Shown here in pieces: positions 49,789-58,952 of a stretch of 64,000 bases of DNA (within the stretch, counting starts at the first letter, position 1; every line of letters starts with the position of its first letter). The translations under genes and the position numbers were made by a program. The notes beneath the pieces are model-generated. The model worked only from the letters and a program-made list of their open reading frames with translations, did no database searches and was not told where the DNA came from. Source of the stretch: Chloropicon primus (Eukaryota; Chlorophyta; Chloropicophyceae; Chloropicales; Chloropicaceae). The DNA lies in the NCBI GenBank assembly GCA_023205875.1, contig CP060754.1, positions 682,001 to 746,000 on the forward strand. Direction: 5' to 3'.

Positions 49789-50736
49789 TCACTCCTTCGC
49801 CCCAAACCCTTTCGGGGCACCCTTGTCCCCCCCCGCGGCGTAGGGCTCCCTCACCTCCATGGAGTCCGGCAACCCCTCTACCGTAAAGTCTTTCTTCTCC
49901 TCCACTTCCTTCTTCTTGTCCTGGACCGCCTTGGCCAGCATCTCGAGGATGTCCCCCATCATTTTCTCCGGGGCGAAGATCTCCCCGGTCTGCCCGTCCT
50001 CCAGGGGCACCACGATGTCGGCCTCCTCGTAGAACTTTTGCCTGTCCTCGAGGATGCCGCTCATCCTCCCCACGAGCTCCTCCTCGCTCTCCTCCCCCAC
50101 GTCGCTGAGGAGGGGCCTGTTGTCCTTTTCCTGGCCCTTGATCCTCGAGGCGAGCGTCTCCGGCTTGCCGTTCAGCCACACCACGATGCCGTGCCTCATG
50201 TTCCCCCAGTTCTCCCTGCTCAGGACGGCCCCGCCGCCCGTGGAGATGACGCTGCGGGCGTACTGGCTCAGCTCCTGCAGGACCCTCGCCTCGACGTCCC
50301 TGAAGACCTCCTCGCCGTTCTCCTCGAAGATCTGGGACACGGACGCCCCAAGGGACTTCTCAATCACGTCGTCCGTGTCGAAGAACCTGTACTGCAGCTG
50401 CTCTGCCAGGAGCTTCCCCACCGTGGACTTTCCGCTCCCCATCATGCCCACGAGGTAAATCGCGGTGCCCCCTATGTCCTTGAGCAGGGCGTCGGTCTCC
50501 CTCTCGGCGCGGGCCGACCTCGCGACCACGCCGGGCCGGCCGCGAAGGCGGTGCCCCCACCTCCTCCCTTGGCCCAGGGGAGCGGGCCGAGGGGAGCGGG
50601 CCGAGGGGAGCCCCCGGCTGCTCGCGCGCAGAGCCGCGACACCGGCGGGACCGGTACCACGATTCTGTCGACCCGTCCACCGCACCGCCACCCCCCCGAC
50701 CCTCCTCGAGCACTGTCTTAGCTCCGTCCCCTCCAT
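49789..50736 (-). CDS. SK: Shikimate kinase, plastid
   Basis: Single exon, 315 aa. Residues 1-~80 are Arg/Gly/Ala-rich with many Ser, a transit peptide. The kinase domain (~85-270) has the P-loop GMMGSGKSTVG, the shikimate-binding FDTDDVIEKSLG with FxDxD Asp pair, FRDVEARVL, ISTGGGAVLSREN and the lid RPLLSDVG. It phosphorylates shikimate at O3, leading to chorismate and aromatic amino acids. The C-terminal ~45 residues (KKKEVEEKKDFTVEGLPDS) are a charged extension beyond the usual fold. Head-to-head with the plastid EF-Ts polyprotein. Confidence 0.94.
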   Translation of the reverse strand: MEGTELRQCSRRVGGVAVRWTGRQNRGTGPAGVAALRASSRGLPSARSPRPAPLGQGRRWGHRLRGRPGVVARSARAERETDALLKDIGGTAIYLVGMMGSGKSTVGKLLAEQLQYRFFDTDDVIEKSLGASVSQIFEENGEEVFRDVEARVLQELSQYARSVISTGGGAVLSRENWGNMRHGIVVWLNGKPETLASRIKGQEKDNRPLLSDVGEESEEELVGRMSGILEDRQKFYEEADIVVPLEDGQTGEIFAPEKMMGDILEMLAKAVQDKKKEVEEKKDFTVEGLPDSMEVREPYAAGGDKGAPKGFGAKE

Positions 50737-51084
50737 CCTCCCCTCCTTCTTCTTCCTCTTCCTCTGTCAAGGTCGTCCCTTGGGAATTTGGACCGACCCG
50801 GGGCGAAATCTCTCTCTCTCTCTTCTTTCTGGATAAGGTTCTTGCCGCTTTTCGTGTTTCGAGAGGTCTTCCACGGGATTCCTACTCGTTTGGAGTCGAG
50901 CCCTGCTCACCACAAAAAAAAGGAAAAAAAAGAGCGAGCGGCCGAAGGGGATAGAGAGAGGAGAGCCACGGCAGGGCGGCGAAGGAGAGCCACGTTCGTG
51001 AGACGAAAGGGAGTGGACTCGCGACAACCGTGACGCTTGCGTGGCGGGGAAGAAGACGCTGCGCAGTGACCAACCGAAGGAAAC
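50737..51084. promoter_or_regulatory. Divergent spacer between two plastid-protein genes
   Basis: 348 bp between shikimate kinase and the EF-Ts polyprotein, with a CT tract at 50809-50823 and an A-rich block at 50913-50932. Shared control is plausible but no motif was identified. Confidence 0.4.
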
Positions 51085-53998
51085 ATGATCAACACGAGTA
51101 TTCAGGTAAGGAGAACAACGCAACAAACGCCTTGCAAGCGAGCGAGCGAGGAGCATGCCCTCTTGTGCTTCTCCTCTCCACCCTTCGCGCGCTGACTCTC
51201 TCTCTCTCTCTCTTGTTCTCTCTCTCTCTCTCTCTCTTGTTCTCTCTCTCTCTTTCTCTCTCTCCGACGACGACCGACGCGCGCACGCACGACAGGGGGG
51301 CCGGGGCCGTGTCGTCTCGGGGGACCGCCCGGGTGGCGTGGCGAAGGCCAGGAGGAGCGTGGCCCGAGTTTCCGGGCGCAGGCTCGTGGCCAGCTCCAAG
51401 CCTAGCGGCTTCGGCGGGGTCACTCGGGGACCGAGGGTCCCTCCCTCGTACGCGATCACGAACGAGGAGGTCGTGGACAACGCCGAGCCGACCTTGGACG
51501 AGGCCGTCGAGGCGAACGACCAGGGGGACGCCTCCTCGGAGGAGAACCAGAAGAGGGGGAACAGGAGGGGCGGCAGCAGGAGGCCCCAGAACACCGAGAA
51601 GGTCAAGGAGGCCGTCGCCAACCTCAAGGAGGGGGACATGATCAAGGGGAAGGTCAGGAAGATCGAGTCCTTCGGGGCGTTCGTGGACATCAACGTCGGC
51701 AAGGACGCGCTCATCCACATCTCCCAGCTCTCCACCAAGTTCACCAAGAACGTCGGGGACCACCTCGAGGAGGGCCAGGAGGTGGAGGCCAGGCTGCTGA
51801 GCATAGACCTCGACAGCCTGCGCATCCAGCTCTCCCTGATCAGCGAGGAGGAGCAGGCCAAGGCGAAGAGCGAGGGCGGGGAGAGGAAGAGGAAGCCCAA
51901 GCAGAGGAGGCCAAAGGAGACCCTCAAGGTCGGGGAGACCATAGTCGGCAAGATCGCCTCAGTCAGGCCCTTCGGCTGCTTCGTGGAGCTTGGCGACAAC
52001 AAGACGGGCCTCGTTCACGTGAGCGAGATCATCGACGACGACAGCCTGGACACGCTTTCGGACATGAACCTGGAGGCGGGGCAGAAGCTCGAGGTGGTCA
52101 TCGCGGAGATCAACGAGAAGAAGAGGGAGTACAAGCTGAGGCCATCCGAGAAGGCGCTTCAGGCCATGGTCCCCGAGGAGGAGGTTTACGTCGAGCAGAG
52201 CTCCATCCCCCCCTCGATGCCCTTTTTCATGAAGGAGTTTGGAGTCATCCGCAGCATGTACCCTGACAACCCCTCCCTGTCCTACATCCCGGTGGGGTTG
52301 AACTACAAGACGGGCAGACTTCCAAAGAACCCCGACGGAAGGACTTACAAGGTCGTGGGAAGCACGTACTCTGATGCCTCCAACTGGTCTGACGTCATTA
52401 GTGTCGGGGAGCCTGAGGAGGAGTCAAAAAAAAAACAACCTCCTACTGCTGAAGCAGCAGTAGTGGAGCAGGAGGCGGAGGACGTGGAGGCAGCACCTGC
52501 CGAGGCAGAGGCTGTCGCGGAGGAGGAGGAGGTTGAGGAGAAGGAAGCGGCCCCAGAGGCCGTCGCGGCGGAGGAGGAGAAGGGGGGGGAGGAGGAGGAG
52601 AAGCCAAAGGCCGCCATCAGCGCCAAGGTCGTCAAGGAACTTCGTGACATGAGTGGAGCTGGCATGATGGACTGCAAGAAGGCTTTGACGGAGTGCGGGG
52701 GGGACATCGACGCGGCAGAGGAGTACCTCAGGAAGAAGGGCATCGTGAGCGCTGCCAAGAAGGCTTCTCGCGTGGCCTCCGAGGGCATGGTCAGCAGCTA
52801 CATTCACGCCGGATCGAGGATTGGTGTCCTCATCGAGGTGAACAGCGAGACCGACTTTGTTGCCAGGGGAGACGTTTTCAAAGAGCTCGTCCAGGGCTTG
52901 GCGATGCAGATTGCTGCGAGCCCGAGCGTTGAGTACGTGGCTCCCGAGGATGCCCCTGCGGACTTTGTCGAGGCGGAGAAGGCGGCGGAGATGCAGAAGG
53001 AAGACCTCGCATCGAAGCCAGAGAACATCAGAGAGAAGATTGTCCAAGGAAGAGTGGACAAGATCGTCAATGAGCGTGCGCTCCTGGAGCAAGCCTGGAT
53101 CATGGACAACAACAAGACCGTGGGGGATGCGATCACCGAGGCCGTCGCTAGCATCGGTGAGAACATCAAGGTGAGGCGCTTTTCTCGTTATGTCTTGGGA
53201 GAGGGGATCGAGAAGAAGCAAGAGAATTTTGCAGACGAGGTTGCCGCTCAGACCAAGGCAAAGGAAGATGCGCCAGCAGAGGCCAAGAAGGAGAAAGCAC
53301 CCGCTGCGGAGGAGAAGGGGGAGGAGGAGGAGAAGCCAAAGGTCGCCATCAGCGCCAAGGTCGTCAAGGAACTTCGTGACATGAGTGGAGCTGGCATGAT
53401 GGACTGCAAGAAGGCTTTGGCGGAGTGCGGGGGGGACATCGACGCGGCAGAGGAGTACCTCAGGAAGAAGGGCATCGTGAGCGCTGCCAAGAAGGCTTCT
53501 CGCGTGGCCTCCGAGGGCATGGTCAGCAGCTACATTCACGCCGGATCGAGGATTGGTGTCCTCATCGAGGTGAACAGCGAGACCGACTTTGTTGCCAGGG
53601 GAGACGTTTTCAAAGAGCTCGTCCAGGGCTTGGCGATGCAGATTGCTGCGAGCCCGAGCGTTGAGTACGTGGCTCCCGAGGATGCCCCTGCGGACTTTGT
53701 CGAGGCGGAGAAGGCGGCGGAGATGCAGAAGGAAGACCTCGCATCGAAGCCAGAGAACATCAGAGAGAAGATTGTCCAAGGAAGAGTGGACAAGATCGTC
53801 AATGAGCGTGCGCTCCTGGAGCAAGCCTGGATCATGGACAACAACAAGACCGTGGGGGATGCGATCACCGAGGCCATCGCTAGCATCGGTGAGAACATCA
53901 AGGTGAGGCGCTTTTCTCGTTATGTCTTGGGAGAGGGGATCGAGAAGAAGCAAGAGAATTTTGCAGACGAGGTTGCCGCTCAGATGAAGTCAACTTAA
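51085..53998 (+). CDS. PETs: Plastid EF-Ts polyprotein with two S1 domains (PETs/PSRP-7 type)
   Basis: Two exons (51085-51105, 51296-53998) with a 190-nt CT-rich intron (GTAAGG..CGACAG) give 907 aa. The first exon encodes only MINTSIQ; a basic transit region follows. S1 domain 1 (about 115-185: [28 protein letters not shown], in part) and S1 domain 2 (~215-290: [28 protein letters not shown]) match PSRP-7-like ribosome-associated modules. Two EF-Ts modules follow (~440-660 and ~685-907), each with the UBA-like start [20 protein letters not shown] and core [16 protein letters not shown]-Ts recycles EF-Tu on plastid ribosomes. The two modules differ at only three residues. Acidic linkers separate domains and may be cleaved. 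Confidence 0.95.
51195..51264 (+). repeat. (CT)n tract in the PETs intron
   Basis: Three CT runs separated by TTGTT and TTT lie between the donor at 51106 and the acceptor at 51295. Confidence 0.95.
52601..53252 (+). repeat. EF-Ts module repeat, copy 1
   Basis: 652-bp direct repeat, identical to copy 2 at an offset of 732 bp (244 codons) except for three base differences noted by eye, all amino-acid-changing: an Ala/Val, a Thr/Ala and a Val/Ile pair. Confidence 0.95.
53333..53984 (+). repeat. EF-Ts module repeat, copy 2
   Basis: Second copy of the 652-bp unit. The 80-bp segment between copies is an acidic/Ala-rich linker that also partly resembles the sequence before copy 1. Confidence 0.95.
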
Positions 53999-54332
53999 AG
54001 AGTTTTCATATTGTGGATTAATGAATAGTTACATCAGACCAATAGTCACTTCAGACCTTTCTCCATTTATTTCCCATCTCCATCTGCCCGTTTAATTTGA
54101 TTTGAAGAGCAACTCGAAGCTTGGAGAGACAGACAGACTGAGCTTCACGTCGTAAGGCCGCGGAGGGAGTGGGCTGAGTGGGCGTTCGAATGCCTGAGCG
54201 CGGAAAGGCCGATCGTGAGCTGACGCGCGGAAAGGCCTCCTGGCTCTCGCACCTTTCGCATCTTTCGTTGCGAGGCACGGGGGAGGATCGAAAGGGCTAG
54301 GGTAGAGACTAATCTTCACCTCGGTGGGAAGG
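53999..54332. other. Intergenic between PETs and the Tubby-like gene
   Basis: 334 bp: 3' flank of PETs, AT-rich to about 54110, then the leader of the next gene. Repeated GCGCGGAAAGGCC units occur at 54199 and 54224. No gene was supported. Confidence 0.4.
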
Positions 54333-55295
54333 ATGACGTCTTCTGAACGACAAAGGGCGAAGTCCAGGATAGAGCTCCTGGCTGAGAAGCAAGCGCAGCT
54401 GCCGAAGTTTCAAAGAAAGCTTTATGGGCCCACGAGTTTGAGCGGTGTTCAAACGCTCGTCAGCAACCCAAACGAGCTCTGCAACTTCTTGCTTTCGCCA
54501 GTTCCGAAGGACATGGTCTTCCAAGCTGAGCTCTTCCATAAGCACTCGCTTTTCGGGGAGAAGAAGGTTGTTCTTATGATACGGGTGGACTCGGACGAGT
54601 TCCAGAGCAGGGGCACCCACATACCTATAGCAACTGCGACGAAGAAGCGCAAGTCGAGCAAGCTGAATTATCACATAGACCTTCCAGGTGAGTTAAGACC
54701 TTCACGTGCACCCGGTTTTGTCTTCCCCCAACTCAAGCCTTCTAACTCCTGCCTGCGTGCTCTTGCTGGCCCTTCCCTGCTGCTCAAAGACGGAAACCTC
54801 GTAGCAAAGCTCCGCGAGAAGTTCCGGGGGCAATTCATACTGTACGATAACGGGGCCAATCCAGAAAATAAGAAGAAGAGCTTCGGGAGGGACATTAGGA
54901 AGCAGATAGGAGGCTGCAGAATCACGAACATAGGTGCCTTGGAGCCCATTAAGATGCGCTCTCTGTTTCCCAACGCTGAGAAGATTGAGGACGTGAGCGA
55001 TGTAGATTACCTTTTCCACCTTGAAGAAAACTTGGAGGTCTCAAGCGCGTTTTATGTGGACAGTGTCTTGGCGAGCAGGACAAAAGGCACGGGGAGGCAC
55101 ACGCTGCACTTCGAGTACAGCGGCAATATCGAGAGAATTGCGTCGACTCACAACTTCATCATGGCGAACAGGTCGGACGACACGAAGGCTCTCCAGATGG
55201 GCAAATTTGACAAGAAGCAGTACATCCTTGACGTGAACCACCCCCTTACGCCACTGCAAGGCCTTTTCCTTGCCCTTTGCCATTTCCACGGCTGA
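54333..55295 (+). CDS. Tubby-like protein
   Basis: Two exons (54333-54687, 54790-55295) with a 102-nt stop-free intron (GTGAG..CAAAG) give 286 aa. The Tubby barrel fills most of the protein: DMVFQAELFHKHSLFGEKKVVLMIRV, SKLNYHIDLPDGNLVAKLREKFRGQFILYDNG and the C-terminal LHFEYSGNIERIASTHNFIMA, LQMGKFDKKQYILDVNHPLTPLQGLFLALCHF (all in part). The last block contains the central hydrophobic helix that plugs the barrel. Tubby domains bind PI(4,5)P2 and, in flagellates, deliver membrane cargo to cilia; plant forms also carry an F-box, absent here. It ends a few residues short of the usual LACE terminus. Confidence 0.85.
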   Translation: MTSSERQRAKSRIELLAEKQAQLPKFQRKLYGPTSLSGVQTLVSNPNELCNFLLSPVPKDMVFQAELFHKHSLFGEKKVVLMIRVDSDEFQSRGTHIPIATATKKRKSSKLNYHIDLPGELRPSRAPGFVFPQLKPSNSCLRALAGPSLLLKDGNLVAKLREKFRGQFILYDNGANPENKKKSFGRDIRKQIGGCRITNIGALEPIKMRSLFPNAEKIEDVSDVDYLFHLEENLEVSSAFYVDSVLASRTKGTGRHTLHFEYSGNIERIASTHNFIMANRSDDTKALQMGKFDKKQYILDVNHPLTPLQGLFLALCHFHG

Positions 55296-55533
55296 GGAAC
55301 CTGTAATGTGGGGAGAGGCAACCTTAAGACTTTCCTTGTAATAAAAGAATCGAAAGCGATCAAGCCAGAGAAGAAGACTGCTCTCGCTCGCCCGACCAAC
55401 GAGCGTCGCCGTGCCGGAGACAAAAGTTGAAGATCTCAAGGTTCGAAATTACAAGGCACAAAATACAAAATACACAAACGTTAAAACATCACCATCGTCT
55501 TTGTTTCCCTTCGATTTGTGTACAAAACTGTCT

Positions 55534-56526
55534 TCAAAAATCCTCATCGAGGGAGAAGGAGTGGGCAGAAGTCCCGTTCGTGGAGCCCATGACACCAGCC
55601 TTCTGGTACTCCCCGACCCTCTTCTCAAAAAAGTTCGTCTTCCCCTGCAAGGAGATGAGCTCCATGAATTCGAACGGGTTCTGCGTGTTGTAGATCTTCT
55701 CGAGCCCAAGCTCCACCAGCAGACGGTCCGCCACAAAGTCAATGTAGTCCTTCATCATGTCGGCGTTCATGCCGATGAGCCCAACGGGGAGCGAGTCGCA
55801 GACAAACTCCTTTTCGATCTCGACTGCTTCCTTGACGATCTCGAGAACGACGCTATTTTCCAGCTTCTTGTTCATCAGCGAGTAAAGGAGGCACGCGAAG
55901 TCGCAGTGCAAGCCCTCGTCCCTGGAGATGAGCTCGTTGGAGAAGGTGAGCCCCGGCATGAGCCCCCTCTTCTTGAGCCAGAAGATGGCGCAGAAGCTTC
56001 CGGAGAAGAAGATTCCCTCGACGCAGGCGAAGGCAACGAGCCTCTCCGCGAAGGAGGAGTCGCTGCCGATCCACTTGATGGCCCAGTCCGCCTTCTTCTT
56101 CACGCAGTCGATCGTCTCGATGGCCTTGAAGAGGTTGCTCTTCACGGCGTTGTCCTTGATGTAAGCGTCCAGGAGCAGGCTGTACATCTCGGAGTGGATG
56201 TTCTCGATCGCGATCTGGAACCCGTAGAAGGCTCTCGCCTCCGGGACCTGGATGTCACCCAGGAAGCGGGTCGCAAGGTTCTCCAAAACGATTCCGTCAC
56301 TCGAGGCGAAGAAGGCCAACACGTGGCTCACGAAGTGCTTCTCGTCGTCGTTCAGCTTCTCCCAGTGCGCGACGTCGGCGCTCAGGTCCACCTCCTCGGC
56401 AGTCCAGAACGAAGCCTCGGCCTTCTTGTACATCTGCCAAATGTCTTGGTACTTGATTGGAAACATGCAGAAACGCTCGTCGTTCTCGCACAGGAGGGGC
56501 TCGTTCGTGTAGTCCTCTGAAGTCAT
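55534..56526 (-). CDS. RNR2: Ribonucleotide reductase small subunit (R2)
   Basis: Single exon, 330 aa. It houses the diiron-tyrosyl radical cofactor that supports reduction of ribonucleotides to deoxyribonucleotides. Motifs: [42 protein letters not shown] with Glu/His iron ligands, [20 protein letters not shown] and [15 protein letters not shown]. The C-terminal FSLDEDF is the peptide that docks to the large subunit. The upstream region carries two E2F-type sites, fitting S-phase expression. Convergent with the Tubby-like gene. Confidence 0.97.
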   Translation of the reverse strand: MTSEDYTNEPLLCENDERFCMFPIKYQDIWQMYKKAEASFWTAEEVDLSADVAHWEKLNDDEKHFVSHVLAFFASSDGIVLENLATRFLGDIQVPEARAFYGFQIAIENIHSEMYSLLLDAYIKDNAVKSNLFKAIETIDCVKKKADWAIKWIGSDSSFAERLVAFACVEGIFFSGSFCAIFWLKKRGLMPGLTFSNELISRDEGLHCDFACLLYSLMNKKLENSVVLEIVKEAVEIEKEFVCDSLPVGLIGMNADMMKDYIDFVADRLLVELGLEKIYNTQNPFEFMELISLQGKTNFFEKRVGEYQKAGVMGSTNGTSAHSFSLDEDF

Positions 56527-56663
56527 GGTTTCGTCGCACGCTCTTCGCGGTGTTTCGGTTCTTGCTCTTTGCTGGCGAGGTCCTTGTCCTCTCCCACTCT
56601 CTTCACAACCCTCCCGGTGTGTTCGATGCTCGTCGCCGCCTACGTCGTCACTCCTCTCGATCT

Positions 56664-56670
56664 TTTGGCG
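56664..56670 (+). promoter_or_regulatory. E2F-like site (TTTGGCG)
   Basis: TTTTGGCGAG fits the loose E2F consensus TTTSSCG, about 140 bp upstream of the R2 ATG. Confidence 0.45.
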
Positions 56671-56715
56671 AGGGCGGCTCTCCTCCCCCTCCCCTGTCTG
56701 TCAATTTGTTGGTCG

Positions 56716-56724
56716 TTTCCCGCC
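56716..56724 (+). promoter_or_regulatory. Canonical E2F site (TTTCCCGCC)
   Basis: TTTCCCGC matches the E2F consensus TTTSSCGC exactly. It is about 190 bp upstream of the R2 ATG. E2F control of R2 is established in land plants and animals. Confidence 0.6.
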
Positions 56725-56903
56725 CTCGCCGGTTTAATTTTAGACTGGGATTACCACTCTCTAGCACCCACACTAGGGAGGACCCGAGTCATTCAAAATC
56801 GAGTCCCCGCGAAATTCATGGGGATTGATCTGGACCTGGACCACGTGGCCACCAGGGGAAAAAAGGAGCACGGGGGACCCAAGACCAGCCAAGACCGTCA
56901 ATG

Positions 56904-56911
56904 TGACGTCA
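56904..56911. promoter_or_regulatory. bZIP/CRE-type palindrome TGACGTCA
   Basis: Perfect 8-bp palindrome flanked within 90 bp by two CACGTG G-boxes, suggesting bZIP or bHLH binding. Inference from motif only. Confidence 0.4.
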
Positions 56912-57173
56912 CGGCGACAGCAAAACGTCGCTTTGGTCCCGGGAGTTCAAAAAAAATGCACGATCTTTACGATCTTACCGTGCTCACGTGCTCGCCAAGA
57001 CAACGCAAGACAACGAAGGGGAGGGGGGACCAGGCCAGGCCCGCCCAGGGGGGGAACCCAGGTTCGGGGGTCTGCCGTGGGGTCCCTGGTGATGACAGCT
57101 CAGAGCCTTTTCTTCTGTTGTTTGTTTACTGTAATAAAAAAGATGATGACACACTGGCACTCTTGACCTGATA

Positions 57174-58355
57174 TTAGTTGTAGAACTTTCCCCTCCTTGC
57201 AGGCACGGCGACCTCCCTCGGTGGTATGACCCACTCCATTTTAATCGGGTCGTATTTTCCCACCCTCCCCGGGAAAGCCACCCTCTTCTTACCCTTTTGC
57301 GTCAGGTAGTCGTTCGCCTTGAGCGAGGGGGAGGAAGGGTCCTCCACCCAGTCGTTCTTTATCGGGTCGTACTTGCCGTACTTCCTCTCCTGGTCGTCCG
57401 ACTTGAGCTTGCCGATGATTTTCGCGGTGCCGCCGTCCGAGGCGATGAGGTCCGTGCCCGCGGTGAGGGAGGCAGGCGGGGCCGTGCCCGGCCTAGCGCT
57501 GATCCACTCGTGCCTCAGCGGGTGGTAGTACCCGTCGTGGACCTGGGGCAAGTCCACCCTCCTCTTCCTCTGGGGCAGGGAAGTCTTCTCCCTGTCGTGA
57601 AAGTTGGAATCCCTTGGCGCTATGATCCACTTGTTGGTGATCGGGTTGTACTTTCCGATGTGGGGTGGATAAGGCACCCGCTTTATGTGCTGCTTCTCTA
57701 CCTCGCTCATGATCACGTTCCCGCTTATGTCTAACGTGCCCCCCGTGGTCTTCGGCCTCGAAAGTCTTTCCTGGAACTCCTCCTCTGACGGGGGAAGCCG
57801 CCACTCGTGAAGGATAGGGTCCCAGATTCCCTCAGAGGCAGGCCTCACCTTTGCCTTTCCACCCAAGTAAAGCTTCCCGTTGTCGTCTATGCCCACAGAC
57901 CTGTCGTTGTTCATGTGGTGAGCGGTGAACTTCTCCGAGAGCTTCATGTGCGCTTGGCGCTTGGCTTCCCAGAACGCACACTCCTCCTGGTACTTGCGGT
58001 CGAAGTTCTCCTCGCAGATTTTTGTGGGCCTCAAGGGCAGGTGCGTGGCCTTGAGCAACGGGATGGAGATGTCCGCCTGCGAGTTTTACCAGACCCGGGA
58101 ACGCAAAGAACACAAGGCAGGGTGTCAAAACTTGTCCAGCGGGCCATCCTTTTCGCGAAACGGAAAACGGCGCTCTCTTTTGGCCTGGTCGAGGGAAACG
58201 AAGAGGCTTCTCGTGGTGGTTCGTACCTGCTTTGCTGCCGAGTAGGACGGCCTTGACCGCGAGATCCTGGAAGACATGCTGCCAATCTGAGAAGGCACAT
58301 CCTGCACGCCAGAATCAATTTCGTAGAACACCGTTGGAACGTCTCTCGAGGCCAT
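57174..58355 (-). CDS. Protein with five spaced G(K/Y)Y(D/N/H)P-x4-W repeats
   Basis: Two exons (58355-58227, 58076-57174) with a 150-nt intron (GTACG..CGCAG) give 343 aa. The N-terminal half has a short Ser/Arg-rich leader and a helix (ICEENFDRKYQEECAFWEAKRQAHMKL, in part). The rest contains five copies of a short motif at about residues 126, 184, 225, 277 and 316: IWDPILHEWRLPP, GKYNPITNKWIIAP, GYYHPLRHEWISAR, GKYDPIKNDWVEDP and GKYDPIKMEWVIPP, spaced 39-58 residues apart by Lys/Arg- and Ser/Thr-rich linkers. No signal peptide or membrane helix. The family is unrecognised; spaced aromatic motifs of this sort suggest a cytoskeletal or axonemal binding protein, which is inference. Confidence 0.8.
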
Positions 58356-58952
58356 GGTGCCTCAAAACGAACAACTCACTGGGACTAAGGGAACAACTCC
58401 TCCCTCCCTCTCTTTCCCTCTCTCTCTTTGTCTCCCCTCCGGACTCTTCGTTCCCCGATTTTCTCCCGTGAAGAGACAACCTAAAAGCCTCGCGACGTCT
58501 CTGAGGTCTCCTTCCTTGCTCGCTATTGTTTCTCCCGCGTGCTCTCGTCTTTTCCTTTCTTCGCTTCCTTACACCTTCTCTCTCACCTCGTTAACATAGC
58601 ACCCAAGTTGACATCTATTCCGAGTCGGTGGCTTGTCTCCCGCGTAGAATGCAACACGGCACGCGTACCTGTCTTCGGTTCTCCAACGTCTCCTCTCCCT
58701 CTCCGGTTCACCAGCGTCTATCGTCGTGGTCCAAGTCCAAGGCTCTTTGCTCCTCCCTCCCTTGGCGATGGCCCGTCTTTCTCAACGATCTGAAACCCCG
58801 CCGTACAATGACCGTTGGTCTCTTTAATGCGGAAGAAGAGAGAGAGACGAAAGCAAAGGGGGAGGAGGAGAGAGGTCGGTCGGTCGGTTTTCCTAAGAGA
58901 AGTTATGGATGATGGAGCAATGGCAGTGCTTGGATTGTTTCACAAACGTTTG
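58356..58952. other. Upstream region of the W-repeat gene
   Basis: 597 bp, pyrimidine-rich on the plus strand (so purine-rich in the minus-strand leader). Plus-strand open frames are low-complexity and unsupported. Confidence 0.4.

Larger units (their letters stand above)
56527..57173. promoter_or_regulatory. R2 upstream region
   Basis: 647 bp between the R2 start and the 3' end of the next minus-strand gene. It holds two E2F-like sites, two CACGTG G-boxes (56842-56847 and 56985-56990) and a palindromic TGACGTCA (56904-56911). Open frames here are low-complexity and are not credible genes. Confidence 0.55.

Noticed and set aside
52424-53953. 509-codon antisense frame over the EF-Ts repeats
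   Set aside because: Duplicated because the sense modules are duplicated; Leu/Asp/Arg-rich and without any domain pattern.
52601-53984. The 652-bp direct repeat as a transposon or terminal-repeat element
   Set aside because: Each copy is a complete EF-Ts module in frame with the rest of the protein; there are no target-site duplications or mobile-element genes.
56740-57160. Possible tRNA or snRNA in the R2 upstream region
   Set aside because: Short B-box-like strings (GGTTCG near 57061) were seen, but no cloverleaf or paired A box could be formed on either strand.
56569-57171. 200-codon plus-strand frame upstream of R2
   Set aside because: No domain pattern, irregular composition and several promoter motifs lie in it; treated as regulatory spacer.
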